Positions 11,306-26,300 of a stretch of DNA of 64,000 nt are shown here, in pieces. Origin of the DNA: Callaeas wilsoni (Eukaryota; Chordata; Aves; Passeriformes; Callaeidae); contig VWPU01002895.1 of the NCBI GenBank assembly GCA_013398955.1, forward strand, positions 1 to 64,000, written 5' to 3'. The notes under the pieces are model-generated. The model saw only the letters and a list, made by a program, of their open reading frames with translations, was not told the DNA's origin and made no database searches. The translations under genes and the position numbers were made by a program. Position 1 is the first letter of the stretch. Each line of letters starts with the position of its first letter.

Positions 11306-13411
11306 CCATGGCTGGGCTCTTTAGAAATCCTTGCAGAAGAGGGAGCTAGGTGGCACCTTGTAGCTCATCAGTTGCATAGGAGCTGTCAAACAAGGGGTGT
11401 AAAAGATGGCCTTCTGTTGAACCAGTGGGGAAGTCACTCTCCTCAGAGGTAATACTGATACACATCTGTCCCAAATTTGCCTGCACCCAAGGTACAGTCA
11501 GCTGTCATGGAATACCCTTAACTGGATGTCTAGGTAAGAAATTCATTAGGAATACTGTTGCAGTTAAACACATTAGTAAAAAATTCATCTTAGTAAAATC
11601 TTCCCATATTTTTCAATAACAATTTGAAATTAATTTTACTACTACATTTTTTTGGAAAAGTAGGAAGTGCCAAAATAAATCTAAAGCCATTTTTGTGGTT
11701 TAATATTAACACTGTAAGCCAATGGCCCTTGACAAGACAAGGAAGTAAATATAATAGTATGTTTTGGGGTAATTCTACCCTAAATTTAACAGTACATTTG
11801 AGATATTCTTCATAATGTACTGTCTATTGATGTTTAAAGAAGCTGATTTGTTTGTAACATACTGCTGAGCAAAATGTAAAAACAATGACAGATTATATAT
11901 TTGCAGAACACTCTTACAGAAAAAAAAAAGTTTGAAAAATTATATAGCATTTTAATGACTACCACGATCAGTATCCACTTTGTTAACAGTGACAAAGTTT
12001 TCAAGTTTATGTCCATTTGCCTGCACCTGCTACTATGTGTAAAACATATATATTTTTAACTTTTACTTCCAATGTATTAGGCAAAATGCATTCACCAAAG
12101 AATATATTTTCCTGTAGACAGTATAAATTCATGTCAAAGTTTATTTTACAATACTAAGTTCATCTTTGGTTCACAGATCAAGACATAACTCTGAATATGA
12201 ATTTACCATTTTAAAGCATTTTGGAAAGACATACATGCATCTTTTCTTCAGTGATGCGTTTAGTATAATAATTTAGATGCTCACAGTTTCACACTAAATT
12301 CCTTCATTTTTCATTGGTTTTGTCACGACCCTTGGAAATCTTTGTGGCATGACTCATTGCATGCTTCTACAAAGCTAAAATTCCCATATTAAATGTTAAT
12401 ATTTATGATTTTGTCTGTAATATTTAAAAATGTCTGATATTTCAAAATTTTACTGTTTCCTCTGAATACAGCTTCTTAATGATGCCAGTTATTATCTTTT
12501 ACATCTTGGGGAATTGAAACAGAAAGAAAGGGAGTGGTTTATAAAAGTGTATTTTACAGCTTTTTGAAAGATTTGCAAAAATGATAATTCAAGAAAAAGC
12601 AGTTTAAAGAGAGCAAATACAGCTCTTTAAACTAGTGACTTCAGTCAAAAGACTAAAGTAATTGACTTCAATAGATTTAATCTTGTATTTATTTATTTTT
12701 CTGGGTTTAACCTGATTTACAGCTTTGAAATGCACATTATAACCCATTTAATTTTAATACCAAATATTTCATCACATGACTTAACTGAATAAAAAACCTT
12801 CAAAAAATCTGAAAATTCATTATGCATGCTTTTAAATTTAGTTTCCTCTTGACTGGTCTTAATTTCAGTATACAAAAAATCTAAGTAAACATGCAGAGAC
12901 ACTTGCAGTTAGCAAATTAATATCAGTTTTTAACGTACAGTAATGGGATGAAATTACAGTACCTCAAACTATTTGAACTGTTATTGCATTCTTACTGAGG
13001 ACAGTCTGTCACGATATACACAGCCAAAGTACCTGCTGCAGATATGTTAATTTCCTTTCGAAAAAACCCCATGAAGAGTTAAATACGCTGAAAAAGCAGC
13101 ATAAATTGAGCCATTAATACACTATAAGTCTTCTGTGTCCCAGTCAAATGCCTCATTTCATCAGCCACACAAAGCTGTGACTTCCACACTAGTCAATAAT
13201 AATCATACCTGGAAATAAGCCAAGTGAAGAAAATGTGAAATTTAGTCTAGATAAAGGTACATAGGCAACAGAAACTTAGGTTTTGACTTGTCATGAAGCT
13301 TGTCATAATGATGACTGCAGAAAATATTGCATGGCTTTTTCTGGATAAAATTTGTGTTTAGCATCCCCACCGTCAATAAAGATTACATAAGCGTCAAATA
13401 TACTATCAAAT
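11306..13411. other. AT-rich unique sequence, no gene seen
   Basis: Short frames on both strands show no domains. No repeats other than short A/T runs were noticed. Confidence 0.55.
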
Positions 13412-13440
13412 TAAAAAAAAAAAAAAAAAAAACAACAAAA
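13412..13440. repeat. Poly-A tract
   Basis: About 20 A, then short A runs split by C. I see no retrotransposed body directly upstream, so I treat it as a simple repeat. Confidence 0.9.
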
Positions 13441-16400
13441 ACTCAATAATATATCCCCAAGCCCCAAACCTATCTCACCTTTCAAGGTCTTTCCACAGGT
13501 TTTATAACAAATGACAAAGGAGATAGAGTCAGACAACTGCTGAAACAGATAGGAAATTCACAAATATCCCCAGCCTTTTTTAAACTCATTCTAACCGTGA
13601 GCTACATGATTTATTTCAGAGAAACAGGATTAGTAAACATCTTTTGGTTGGCAGATGCAAAAAAAAACCCTCCATAAACCCATTTGTCACCCCTATGTGG
13701 CAACTGTAAAATTATCTGCAGCCTATGGAGTAACGGATGAACATGATACAGAAATATATTTAGCCAAGTATTATATCTGCATCAATGCTCTTCTTACAAT
13801 GAGAACACCGAACACAGAGAATTTGATATCAGATCAGCTTAGACACCTGACCTGTGATTTCTGTGGCATATGACTCAGTGTGTTTGACCCTCTGATATCG
13901 TTCCACTACAGAAATCTGTTACCAAGAGGCAGTTCAAGGCAAACCCCTTATGGAAACGCCTATTTTCTTCATCACGCTCACTTTCATCCTGTGTAAAGTT
14001 TCTCTGCCTCTGGTGAAGCACAGAGATACCTGGGTAAGCTACATGAAAGGTAGCTCAGGACCTGGAGACAGCCTAGCTAAAACAGCATTGCCTTCCAGAG
14101 GATATGTCCTATGCTAGCTGGATTTCTCCTAAGCCTTTGGCAACCAGAAAATAAACCCAGCTGAAACATTTCTAACTTGAGCATGGCCACATACAAATGG
14201 GAGAGCAGAGTATGCTGGAATACAGTGTCTTCCTCCACAGTCTCTTTGACAGCAGCAGTTTCAGGAAGAGGTGACAGCACTGTGTGGCTGCACCATGGCC
14301 AGCAAGGCAGTTCCACCTCAATGCCTGAAATGAGAGGAAGCGCCCTGCAGCCTCTGGATGTAACACAGTGGTACAGACAGGGAACAGCCATGTTTTAAAG
14401 CCAACAGCAATGCAATTAGGCCTACAAGGAAGGAAAAATATTTGGTCACTTAACTTCTGAGCAACTTGCTTTATTGAAGTTGAATACGTTTCCACCTTTA
14501 AAATTGCATGTCAATAAAACCTGCTTTAAGAAAATTAAAATTTGCCATTGAAATGATTATTTTTCTAAAAATTATTAGTGTTGCGTTTTGTTGCATTTCT
14601 ATGTAATGTTTCCCTTGTCAATATTTCTGTAAGGAGGGGATCTTTTTCTGGCAAAGCCATGGTTTAAAGAACCCTAACTATAAGAGCAGGCATAAATATT
14701 TCAAACTTCTTTACTTCTGTCATTTCAGAGAAAAGACTCCTTCTCACTCCATCAGACCAACCTTAATAAGATGTATTTTAGGAGGTTAGTAAACCATTGA
14801 AGAAGATGTGACTTCTCTTCTCTGCAGCCTATTTACACAAGAAAGGCTTTGTTTTTGATTTGGATTTCTAGAGAGGAATTGATATTTTTAATCTTAAAAT
14901 GAATTCTTTTAATTTCATTTATTCCACCAAAAAAAAAAACAAAAAAACACAAAAACATTAAAAGTGTGTTAAATTTTCCAATGTTCTTTGTTGTATTAAA
15001 ATAGACATTCAAGTGTGGTTGCATCTGTAAAAATTTTCAGTTGGATTTCTATTGTTTGTGATAACTTGGCCTGGTTTTGTTTTTCTAGAACTGTTGATAT
15101 CAAGATATTTTACTGTTAAATACGTAAATGAAAAAATCCAACAGAACATTTCTTTATTTAAATACATAATCCAAATACCAACCCGTATATTTTTATACTT
15201 TCAGAACTTTCCCTCCAAAAAACTGAACTAAAAATTTGGTGTGGATATGCTTCATATAGTAGTTTAGCTGAGGTGTATTTACATGAATAATTTAATTATT
15301 AAAAATTTATTTAAATGTAGTACCCCTTCCCTGTATTTTTAATTTACAAATACACATTCAAAACTTCATTTGTAAACATATTTTAAAATAAAGTGCATTC
15401 TTAAGAGCCATTTTCTGCTAATGTTATTAATTATGAAAGCAAATGAAGACAGAATTTCATATCTAGAACCATTATATTCAGTTTTATAGGTACTTGGAAA
15501 AAAATATTGAAAATGGTGAGAGAGGAAGGAGGAGTGACGATATTATTTTATGAAACAAGTTTGTGCAACTTTTAAATAGTGTAATCTTTCAGAATTCATA
15601 TCTAGCCACATTTTTCGATTGTAGTATCAGATTTGGATTTTAGAACTTTTGATTGTTACTGGACAATACTGGAAGTTGTTTGTTTTTATTCTCTGGCAAA
15701 TAATGAGACTGGATTTTTGTATGGCATAAGCCATTTTGTAACTTCTAAGATATGAAGTGTTTTTATTTTTCAACCAGTCACAAAGAGACTCTTTCAGTCA
15801 CAGTATGACATCATATTGTTATGCTGTGGAAGTGCTTTATTCGTATATTCTTCCATGTTTGCCTCATTGCAAGAAGGGTCAGTTTGACATTTAAAAGATG
15901 CTTTTTTCCCATTTTATGTTTCCCATGTTGTCTCTTTCTTTGTCAGCTACTAAGGGAGAACTGTAAGTGATCACACACTTAATCTTTAACTAGCTGGATC
16001 ATGCACTGAAAAATTTCTGTGAAAATAAGTGCATTTGTTACAGAAAAAAGCATTTTCCTTTCCATGCTTGGCCACATATACTAAATTTTCCTTCTGTCCA
16101 TTTCAGCATTAAAAGAGAAACAAAATTGCATAGGAAAGATTCTTCACTAAGGAGATGATCTGAAAAGTGGAGAGGCAAGTTCTTGATCATGACATAAACA
16201 GAAGACTGAATTAAAATGCCACTCTGTGATGCTGCCTCTTCTCTGGCACTGAAAGTGAGGAGCTTTTCTCTCTGATTAAAGTGGCACAGGGAACAAAAAG
16301 ACTTTCACCTGAATGTGCTGAAATCAAAGGTCTTTAACTTTCTTTTGGTGCTGTTGAGATATAAATTTTCTCATCAAGTGGTAAAATACAGAAAAATATT

Positions 16401-16705
16401 CTGCAGAAATTAAAAGGTCATGCCTCTGGAAAACAAAAAAAATAAAGAAAAAACTGAGCATTCCTCACATATATCATAATTTATTTGGCATACAACTACC
16501 CTTACTGTGTTACAGTGTATAAAAACGGAGATAAGGAGAGAGTCGCCAAAACAGAGGTCACAGACTCTTGATTGGATACATTGGTTTGGTTTTAAATTCT
16601 AGTATCATTTAACTAGTAAAAGTCAATAGCATCTGTCCTAGAAATCACTCCCTGTTATTCCTGAAAATGAAAAATCCAGTCTTCTTATTCAGAAGAACAT
16701 TTCAT
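13441..16705. other. AT-rich unique sequence, no gene seen
   Basis: The stretch 14170-14400 is richer in GC and has overlapping frames of 73-107 codons on both strands, a sign of low stop density rather than coding. An A-rich tract lies at about 14927-14958. Nothing else could be assigned. Confidence 0.5.
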
Positions 16706-16773
16706 TGGTTTTGGGGGTTTATTTGTTGGGTTTTTTGGGGGTTTGTTTTGGTTTGGTTTGGTTTGGTTTTTTT
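16706..16773 (+). repeat. G/T-rich tract with (GGTTT)n
   Basis: Runs of five, three and five G separated by T-rich spacers are followed by four GGTTT units and a T run. The G runs would allow a loose G-quadruplex on the plus strand, but the last G runs are only two long. Confidence 0.85.
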
Positions 16774-17533
16774 AACAATAACGCTGTGGGGAAAACAAAT
16801 ACCTTTATATCCTGCTCTTAGTTCACCAGGTTACTGCTTCTGTTAATCTTCAGAGTTGAATAAAGTAGAAATCAGAGCAAAAAGGTATGAAATCACTGCT
16901 ATCACTTACTTTTGATTGATCTCACTAGAAAGGACACGATACCTGAACTAACTCTTGGTAAATAACAGTAATTCATAATACTACCAAGATATGTGTTGTT
17001 TTGCCAAAGAGCGGTGGAAGTTTTACTGAGCACCAGAACAGTTACACTGGTTGGGCCATTGGGCTGAGTAGCTCAGCATATTTGTCTCTAACAATGTGCA
17101 GGAGCAGGTGCCTACAGAGAGCAGCAAGAAGAAAGCCAGCACTATAGCAACTTTCTCTTGACCTCTCTCCCGGCCACGGACAATTGCGTGGTGGGAACTT
17201 CCTGGTTCTGAGGTGACTTCCATGTGATCCATTATTCCGTGTAGGTCTTTTCTTCTGCAACAAATTTTTTTAGCGTTTTAATTATGAATTATGAAAACTC
17301 ATGATTAGTCTTCCATGTGAAAGCCTGTTCTAGTTTTAAGAAATTTTGGGTTGAATCAGAAGAACGGAAGGGGTAAGTTCCCTAATACTGATGTCAAAAA
17401 TTATAATGATTGTCAAAATTTAATAATCATTACACAAAAAATAAAAATTATATCTGTTTAGAACACTTGGAAAACATAAAGTTTTGAGGTGGTATAATTA
17501 TTACTATTACTGCGCTAATACTAAACTTCATTA
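16774..17533. other. AT-rich unique sequence, no gene seen
   Basis: Two overlapping minus-strand frames (about 70 codons, 17023-17263) lack recognisable domains. Nothing else noticed. Confidence 0.5.
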
Positions 17534-17574
17534 GCATCATCATTATTATTATTGGTGGTGGTGGTAGTAGTAGT

Positions 17575-17621
<47 letters not shown>

Positions 17622-17622
17622 T
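17534..17622. repeat. Compound trinucleotide microsatellite (ATC)n(ATT)n(GGT)n(AGT)n
   Basis: Four linked trinucleotide blocks sit end to end. The largest is about 14-15 AGT units, interrupted once by an extra A near 17575. An open frame crossing it encodes poly-Val then poly-Ser and is a repeat artefact. Confidence 0.97.
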
Positions 17623-20600
17623 TTTTAGTCGTCATCATCTACTACAATGGTTTTGTTCTCCCAGAAGATTCGATTTGGAAATTTTGACAATTGCCAGTAA
17701 AAAAGCAAAAAAAGGACATTTCTTCCTTTCCAGTGCTATAGTGCATTACCTCAGCTTTAAGAACAAAGATGCTCTTGTAATCATTTATTCTGCCTTTAGG
17801 CAAGCACTGTTTCAAATGAGTATAATTTAGTCGAAGCTTGAATGAGGGCTAGAGATCTCAAAGGTGATGCCTTTTCAATGAGTGATTTAGAGTGGAAAAG
17901 GGAAACAAAGTATTAGCCAGTGAAGAAGAGAGTGACACGTGAGCTCAATCATGTTATGAGACAACAGAGACTCCTCCTGAGGAAAAAGGAAAGAGAATCC
18001 AAGACTTTACCTGCCAATAACAGCACAAGACTCCATTCTGTTCCAACTGAAATTTCAACACTCTATCTTAATTTTCTAGTAAAGGTGGCTAGCACTTTAT
18101 GCCTCAGCAATATCTATCTAAACCAGATTTTCTCTATCAACAGTAAACCAAATATCCTTGTGTTTCACAGTTCTAGTGAGCCTTTCCTAAGTTTGACACA
18201 ACAGTAAAAATATTTTAATTTCATGTGCTCTCATTTTAGATATTTGTTCTTAATTGTCAAGGCATTGTCACTATCAAATATGAACTCTTTTTTAATCCAG
18301 GTTATGCAATAAGCAAGGCCATTATGCAAAATTTTTATAACTCAAATCTTATTTTATATGCAGATAAATTTATTATCAATTCTTGCTTTTAACTGTTTTC
18401 TTTTTTTTTACCTATTGTGATTATATTATCAATACTACTACTATAAGAACTATAAGTTCTTGCTAATACAGTGTCAAAAGCATGGTTGCCTCAGGACAAA
18501 TTGAAATTTCAAACACAAAGGCAGGAATATAAGAAAAAACTAACAGCACTCTTAATAACTAGAAAAAAACCTCATCTCAGAAAACTCATTGGCAGTTCAA
18601 ATTTGGGCACCTTTATTTTAAGCATAAAAAGATTTTTTTGAAAATATCTAAGCAAAGGCTTAAAGGCTCATGATAAAAATAACATTTTTTCTAATCATTC
18701 CACATCTAGGATTATCAGGTTATTAAAAACATAAATAAACCTGTGGTCTCATAATTAGATGTAAAAAAAAAAAGCAAAAACATACTCCCCACTCTCAGAA
18801 AAAAAAACTCACAGAAGCATTCCTAGAGATTAATCATCCCTTAGATTACTTAACTTATTTATGGTAGGTGGTAATATATTCCTAGCACACTGCCTTGAGG
18901 ACAGATACAGGCAAAACTAGAGGAGTATAACGTAGAAGAGCTGAGGTTATGGACCACACAGCCATGAGGTGAAACTGATCACCTATTCCTGACATTTCTA
19001 TCCTGTAAACTTCTTTGATGCTGCAGATTCAAACTCACAACTTTGGTAAAACTAAGCAGCTTCGCAAAATGTCCACTTCAAGGTGTTTGTAGACTAAAAG
19101 CAGTGGCAATGGCCAGCAAAAATTGTCTTCTGCATAAAGAGAAAGTGCTATAGTGAAGAGCTCATTTTTTGAGGCTTGGATCTTCTGAAGCTATCTTCAA
19201 GAAAACTGTAGCACCAAGTCTACCGTGGGTGATTTTAAAACTTCAGGTTTGTGCTGTCATGTTTGGCTTGTCATGGCATGTAGGCCCAAAGCCAATTTTA
19301 TGGTCTTCAGCAAGATAGTGTGTCTAGCCTAAGTGGTCATATTCTGTAAAAGAATTTTTAACCACAGCAGTGTCAGCTGAAGATACCTACATTATAGTTA
19401 GGAAAAGAACACCCTCCCAATTTCAGTTTCAGTTTACCAGAAGCCTCTATAAACAGTGTAAGAGTCTTCTGTGTACATGTAAAATCTCTTAGGCTTTCTT
19501 CTGACACACTTGTAGGTTTTACAGTATTCAATGATTAGTTTAGGAGAGTTTTAGGACAGAATCCGTCACTGCTTGCAAACAGTGCTGAGGAAGAAATATT
19601 TAAAAAGTCAAAGAACACAGCTTTCAAAAATTTACGACTCTCAATAGGATGACAGTGATAAAATTCCTCAAATATCTAAAACCAAAACATGTTCGGGACA
19701 GCATTTTAGATTTTTGTAGATCAAGTAAACAGTGTTGATCAAAAGACAGGTTTTGTTTCTTTTTTTGTGAAAATCTTCACATATTTCATAAGTAACATGA
19801 CAAATATATGTCTTATTTTACCCATTGCTTTAAGGGAAAGAGGGAGAATTTTCTGATGAAAAGCTTTCCCTGTTTTAAAGCTGCTGCTGAATGACACTAG
19901 AACCTTACCCACTGTACACCATGGAGTATTAACAAAATTTGTCATTCTTCTTACAATCCACGCAAACCAAAAAGGTAACTGACTGTCTGCTACAGTGTAT
20001 GCTCAGATTTCAGGTGTTGTCCAGTCAATAAGGTTAGTCTCATAAGCAACTGCATTACATTTAAAGGCAAATTAAAATAATACACCGTAAACAGGACTAG
20101 TTGGAATCTGACAGAACAAATAATTTCCCTAATAAGAGAGAGGGCCAAAAATAGTGTTTTGGTTTTTAACCTTTCTCACATCAATCATAAAGAAACCAAA
20201 CATAACACGTGGCCAAAACTGTCATTCAGAGTTTGAAAGTACATTTCCTCTAGCCTCTGACCAAGGCAGAAATACTTTCAACAGCAAGAATGTCGCTGGG
20301 TGGGATAAACACTGAAGTTCTTAAACTGCAGATATGAGCATGCCATCCTGGCCCCTAGCAGTAACTCTGCATACGCATGTGAGTTTATTGCATTGCTGCT
20401 AACACTTGCTTAAGGATTACATTACTGAAAGGTTAAAGCCTGCACTGCCCTCCACCCTTCTCCCTGTGGTCCATGAAGCCAATGAGCTTACCCCAGTGTA
20501 ACGTTACTTCTCTCAAGACATTGCAGATGAGCTCTTGGAAACTACAAATATGCTCTAAATTGTGCTCTGCTGCAGGAGAATTCTTGCTTTTTTCCTATGG

Positions 20601-23292
20601 GTGGGAGAAAAAGTCTACACATAAATCACCTTTCTCACATTCACATGCAAGTGAGTGATAGTTTCACAAATCTGACAGGATTTCCCAGCCACAGTGAAAG
20701 TCTGGCGTGCAGACACCATCTCAGGTTGCAATGGACTGACAGGGTAACATTAACATGAGCACATGTTAGAATGCAAAGAATAGAGTCAGATCAATCAGGA
20801 TGAATTCACAAAGAATTCTTTATTGCAAAACATTGGTGTAGAAATTAATGTTACTCTGGGCAGATTATTTGAAGCTCTTAATCTGTGGCTGTTGTCCAGT
20901 CTGACCTCTCCTTAACTGCAATGCCCAAAAAATTCAAGTCATTTGGAAAAGAAGCTCAGGCTCCAGCAGGAAGCTGAGTCAAAATGTAACTTTATCTCTT
21001 CCTTCCTGAGATATAACAAAGCACAGGCTTTGATTACCAAGGAGGATAAAATGATTTCGAAACTTCCTGCTTTAACATTATTTAAAATTTTCACACATTC
21101 CTACCATATTTCTCTGAATTTTCTACCAAAAGTTGGTACAGTGCAGAATTTGGTACATCAGGAGAATGCTGTGCTGATATAGAGACATTTGATAACGCTT
21201 CACAGCTACTGGGTCACAGACCTCCTTCTTCCACAACTCTAAAGCAGTGCTAACATTCAGAAAATGGTATAAATGCAACTGTATTATGGCAAGATGCTAA
21301 TAAACAATGATCTGGAGTAAGATATTTGGTCCTAGACATTATGAGAAACATTATAAATAAACCATGGAGAGTGGAAACAGCAGGTAGAAGTGAAGAGAGT
21401 TATGAGTCACCAGTGGGGGAAAAGGGAGATGGGCAGAACTAGTGGAGAAGGACGATGAGATGAGTATGCTTGAAGTGTGTCTCACCTGTAAGATACCACA
21501 TTTAGTGACTGAAGACAGGTAGCAATACATCAGAAGATAAAAATGCAGTATGTTAGAGTACCACAGCAAGAAATGGGAACACAGACACACTTTTCATCAC
21601 GGTCCAGAAAGCATCATTCGGAGCAGTTGTTTCCTGCTGCAATGTCAGGAAGGTGGCAGATGGCAAAGCTCTAACTGCACCAGACGGTTTTAAGAAATAC
21701 TGGGGAGAAAGGGAAATAAGTTATAAACATCTTGGGACAATCCGAGATTGAGGCTAATGAGTTAGTGCTGGGAGAAGAGAGGCCTTCAACCCTTGTGGCG
21801 AAGAAATTAAAAATACAATAGAGAGGGGAAAAATTTTAAGCTACAGGAGGCCTTTGATGCAGGTAGTACTGCAGCTGAGCTCATACAGCAGACTGACAAC
21901 TGTGCAGTTAACATGTTTTCAAAAAACTTATCCATGCAAATGGAAGAGGGCATTGGGCTCTGAAGGCTAACAAATTAGTCCATATTGAAAGGAAACCTCA
22001 GGTCAGAGTGTGAGACCTGAAACACAGACCCATTTTCTTCACCAAATCTTTTGCTTCTGCAGTTAGCGTATGTCACGCTAAACTGTGCCTCATGGTAGAT
22101 GAAGTTGTGTATGGGTTATTTGTGGCAACATTAAAGAGGGATAGAAGAAATCAGTTTTGGGGAAACACCACTCCACCCTATACCCTCCTGCAGAATATTC
22201 CTGAAAGAAAGGCCAAAAAATTATTCACCCATCCTCTCTGTGCATCACTGATTTACAGATGCATTTCATATTTCCTTAGGTAAGGTTTGCAAGTGATGAA
22301 GTGACTGATGACAATTTCTGAGGTGTTTCCTTACCCCCTTTCTCCACCTGGTTTTAATGAATCACAACCTTCTAAATTTTCATAGAGCTAACTAACTAAC
22401 CATAGAACGGACCTTATGACAGACCACACAGCCACAGAATCTCAGATTTATTTTGCAAACTGTTTCATCACAGACTGCAGGGCTATTATCAGAGGCAGAA
22501 CAGGTTAATTTAAAGTTAGGTGAAGTAGGTTTCCACAAGTCATAGAGATTCTTGTAGACTGCAGGAAAAAAAAAAATAGTTTGGATGGGTACCAAAATTT
22601 TCTTGTAACAGCTTTTGACAAATACTTCATTTTTAAGCAGAACATTTAGAGCCACCATAATTATTGCCGCAAGGGAAAAGACACTGTGCCTGGGGAGCTG
22701 GACAATGAGGAAGAGAGGTTTGTATCAGGCAGGCAGTGTGAAGAAATCTTTCTTTCTGGTTCTGCTCTTGCTGGCAAAGACCATTAGCATACGCTGGCAA
22801 CTTCTGCTAGTTAAGAATTAACCCTTTTGACAGTTGTGCTTCTTCCTGCACTTCCTCTCAGTGTTTGATTACCAACGAAAAAATAAAAAACATCAGAAAT
22901 TACAAGGAGGTTTAGCCAACAGCTCCAGCACAGCTTCTTGGGCAGTATTAAATAATTTTTTTTTTTCATTTGGAATATGAACATTTAAAGGGAACTGAAC
23001 AAACTGTTTGACTTGTTCTGGAAGAGGCAGGATGAGATGGAGGAACAATGGGAATGGCTGCTTCATAAATCCTTCCTTTAGAAAGAAGCTAGGTCAAGTT
23101 TAAAGGCATGACAACACAAGGCTGTTTAAAACAATAATTTAACGCAGTTAAATAATAGAATTTCATGGAAATATTTGATGCATGCAATGGGTAAGTTTTC
23201 CAAATATTACAAAAATTTCTCATAAATAATTTTCCATAGTGGCCTTTTTTGGCAAATCTTAACTTTACAAACAAACAGATGATTTTTTGTTG
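17623..23292. other. AT-rich unique sequence, no gene seen
   Basis: 5.7 kb without a supportable gene. The area 21600-22080 is slightly less AT-rich and lacks clear repeat matches. Open frames are short and unstructured on both strands. Confidence 0.5.
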
Positions 23293-23309
23293 TTTTTTTT
23301 TTTTTTTTT
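23293..23309. repeat. T17 homopolymer
   Basis: Seventeen consecutive T after a short GT-rich lead; a simple repeat. Confidence 0.95.
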
Positions 23310-26300
23310 GGTGGATTTATATTTCATACGGATTTGTATTTCCTATGGTAAATATTTTTGTCTGAGATATTCTTCCCCTTTTTTCTGCCTATTGCCTTAA
23401 TTTGACTTTAACAACAAAAAAAAATTCTCCATGTTTTGTTAATTTTCTTGTACGTGTCTTTATATGCCACTTTACTTGACTTGGATAACTCAGGTATTTC
23501 TGTGTCTTCAAGTACTTTGTGTCTGAGCAGCTTCAAACTCTGATATTTGCATAGAAATTAATTTTGATATTAAAAGCATAACTGGAAGCTGTGTAGAAAA
23601 TCAGGACATGTTATGAATTCCCTTCAGTCCATTTTTTGACTTATAAAATGTGATGGAGAATATAAGACTTAATTTGCCATAACGAGCTACATTAAATAGT
23701 TGTTGCCTTTAATTACATCACTGGTTTTGGAGATGAAATCTCTTTTCAAAAATTAGTAGCAATCATAGACAAAATTATTATAGACTGACAAAAGCTAGTG
23801 AAGAAATTCAGATACACAAATAAATATGCAGCCTGAAATTCACTCTTGATTGGTCTATGACTAAATTATAAGCATTAGTGCCTTCATTTTGAGGTATGGG
23901 TCTAGTTTAGCATTTATGCCACTTATAGTCATTGAAAACAAATTTTGCACAAACTTTATTAGAGTAGTATTTTGAATATTTGAGGGTAAAGTACACTTAG
24001 TACCAATACACTTCAAGAAATATGGGACTTATGTGCCTTTTAATAAAACTAGGAATTTCTTTGGATGCAATATAAACTTTGAGTTTCAGCGTTTGCAAGT
24101 GGTATTTTCACTTCTGAAGATTTTGAATATTTATTGAACTACTTTTCTGCCAATGACCAAAATCAGGTCTATTCTTTTACTAAAGAAGCTGAGAACTTCT
24201 TAAGCCTTGCCCTTCCAAATGTTTTCCTTGCTTTTTATTCCACTTTTCAAAATAAAATGGAGATGTAACCTAGAGACAGTACTAATATGTTAACAAAAAT
24301 GAATACAATTCTGATTTTCTCTTGCAAAATGTATTTTTCTTAAAGTATTATCAAGATCAAACATTTTAAGTATGATCAACATACCTTCACTGTCATTTAC
24401 AGTGAATCAAAGAAACAGGTGCAAAACCTTTGATGAATAATGGAAATGCACCCCAGAGACTCCTACGTACTTTGTGTCAGGTCACGGCAGTGCAATTTGT
24501 CATGCTGTTCATTTACAGGAGTGAATCAGAAGTAAAGGTAATATTTTAAAGTGTGACATTATGTAATTGTCCCATTTTAATGGCTTTTCAGCATAAAAAT
24601 ATTTTGTGATAAGTAACTTTAATGCAAGAAATGCTTTGTAAAAATGCAAAGACTGAAAGATTATCACGATAATCCACATCACCCTTACACAGCTGAGTCT
24701 GAGGACAGTTGTTTACTAGTGTCCTAAGAGAATCTGGAGGTTTTAGAGGGGCTGTTCATTGATGGTTGTTCATGTTTCTTTGCTCTATGCTACAGAACAA
24801 TTTTTGAGTTATTAAAAAAATGGTTTGGTAGTTATCCCATATTCATGGAAACTTTTACATGTGTATACTGCATATCAAAAATGGAGGTGCTGACCTCTGC
24901 TTTGCTTGTAGCCATGGGAACTGACACCGTGCCCAGCACCAAAGGTATTAACTGCTTGCAAATATATGTATACTAGATTTCAACAAACAGCAAAGCAAGT
25001 CTTGCAGTTACTTATTTCTGTATGTTTATTTTTATTAAATTAGTGGGAGGAGCAGAACAACAAAGATTTATCATACATCAAAGAACATCAAAAATTTGTC
25101 AACTTAAGCGCAACAGGTGATGCTAGGGTGCCTGCATTGCTACTAAACACAGGATTCTGATGTAGTGAACTAAGAACTCAGAATCTGAGTTTATAACTAT
25201 AATGAGATGGATCAAAAAGAACTATTAGAATAAAATTATTATGACGAAGAGAGAAAGATCTGTGTGTCATTTTTAGGGTGTTAGCCAGCTAGTACAAAAG
25301 CTGATCTTAGTCAATGGGTTCCAAGTCTTGATGTTTCAACCCAATCTCCTACACGTCTCTTCAAGAAAAATTTCTTAAATAACTATAGTTTTGTGTTTTA
25401 AAATATCAATCAATTTTTAAAGCACTGCATTTATAGAAAAAATTTCACTGAGACCAACAGCAATATCTAACAAGTATTAAATAATTTGTGATTAAATATT
25501 TATGAGTAACAAGATCTCTTGATCAGATCATGAACATTAATTTTTCCTTTTGGACATTTTAAAACACCAAAATACTTATTTTTTATTTTTGCTAATTTTT
25601 TTTTCAGAAGACCATTATCACAATTTCCTGAGTCCATTGTTAACCAATTCATTCAAAGGATGGAATGTCATTTACCAAAAGGCTAGCTTTCTACTCTAAT
25701 TTTCACAATGCATGCTTGCTGAAAAATGTGAAAGTCTTCAAGATATACAGTGCTATTTGTAAGTTGAGTCAGAAACTTTTAATCAGGCAGTAAGTATAAC
25801 TGTTTTCACCATAAACAGTGCATCTACCAAAGCTCTCCTATAACTCATGATTTCATTTCTTAAATTGCTACAAAAAGAAAAAAACAAACCTTTAGAAAGT
25901 CCTCTATTTTGAATGTTCCTGAAGCTGCTACAGCAAACAGAACAACATTTTCATATTGTCTTGAATCAGAAGTAGTACTGGTTGAAGTGTTGTCTGCATG
26001 TGAGTGTTTGGGCCCTTGCCAATACATGCAGATTATCTCCTAATAGCCTGGGAAAAGTATTGATGAACAATCAGACATGCACCTGTTGAAATCACGTGAT
26101 AATCCTTGTCAGTTTCATTCAGCCGTTTCTTGCCCTTGTTTTTGTGGGGGAAAGCAGAGAGTGAAGCAGTTAACACCCTAGGACAAAGCATGTTTTAACT
26201 ACTGCTTTTACAAACAGAAATTACTCAGTATGATGGACGCCTTAACTCTGAAACACATGATCCCTCTAGGACAAGATCTAAACCTGCTTTAGGAGAGAGG

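Noticed and set aside
17552..17830. 92-codon frame with poly-Val and poly-Ser
   Set aside because: Simple translation of the trinucleotide microsatellite.
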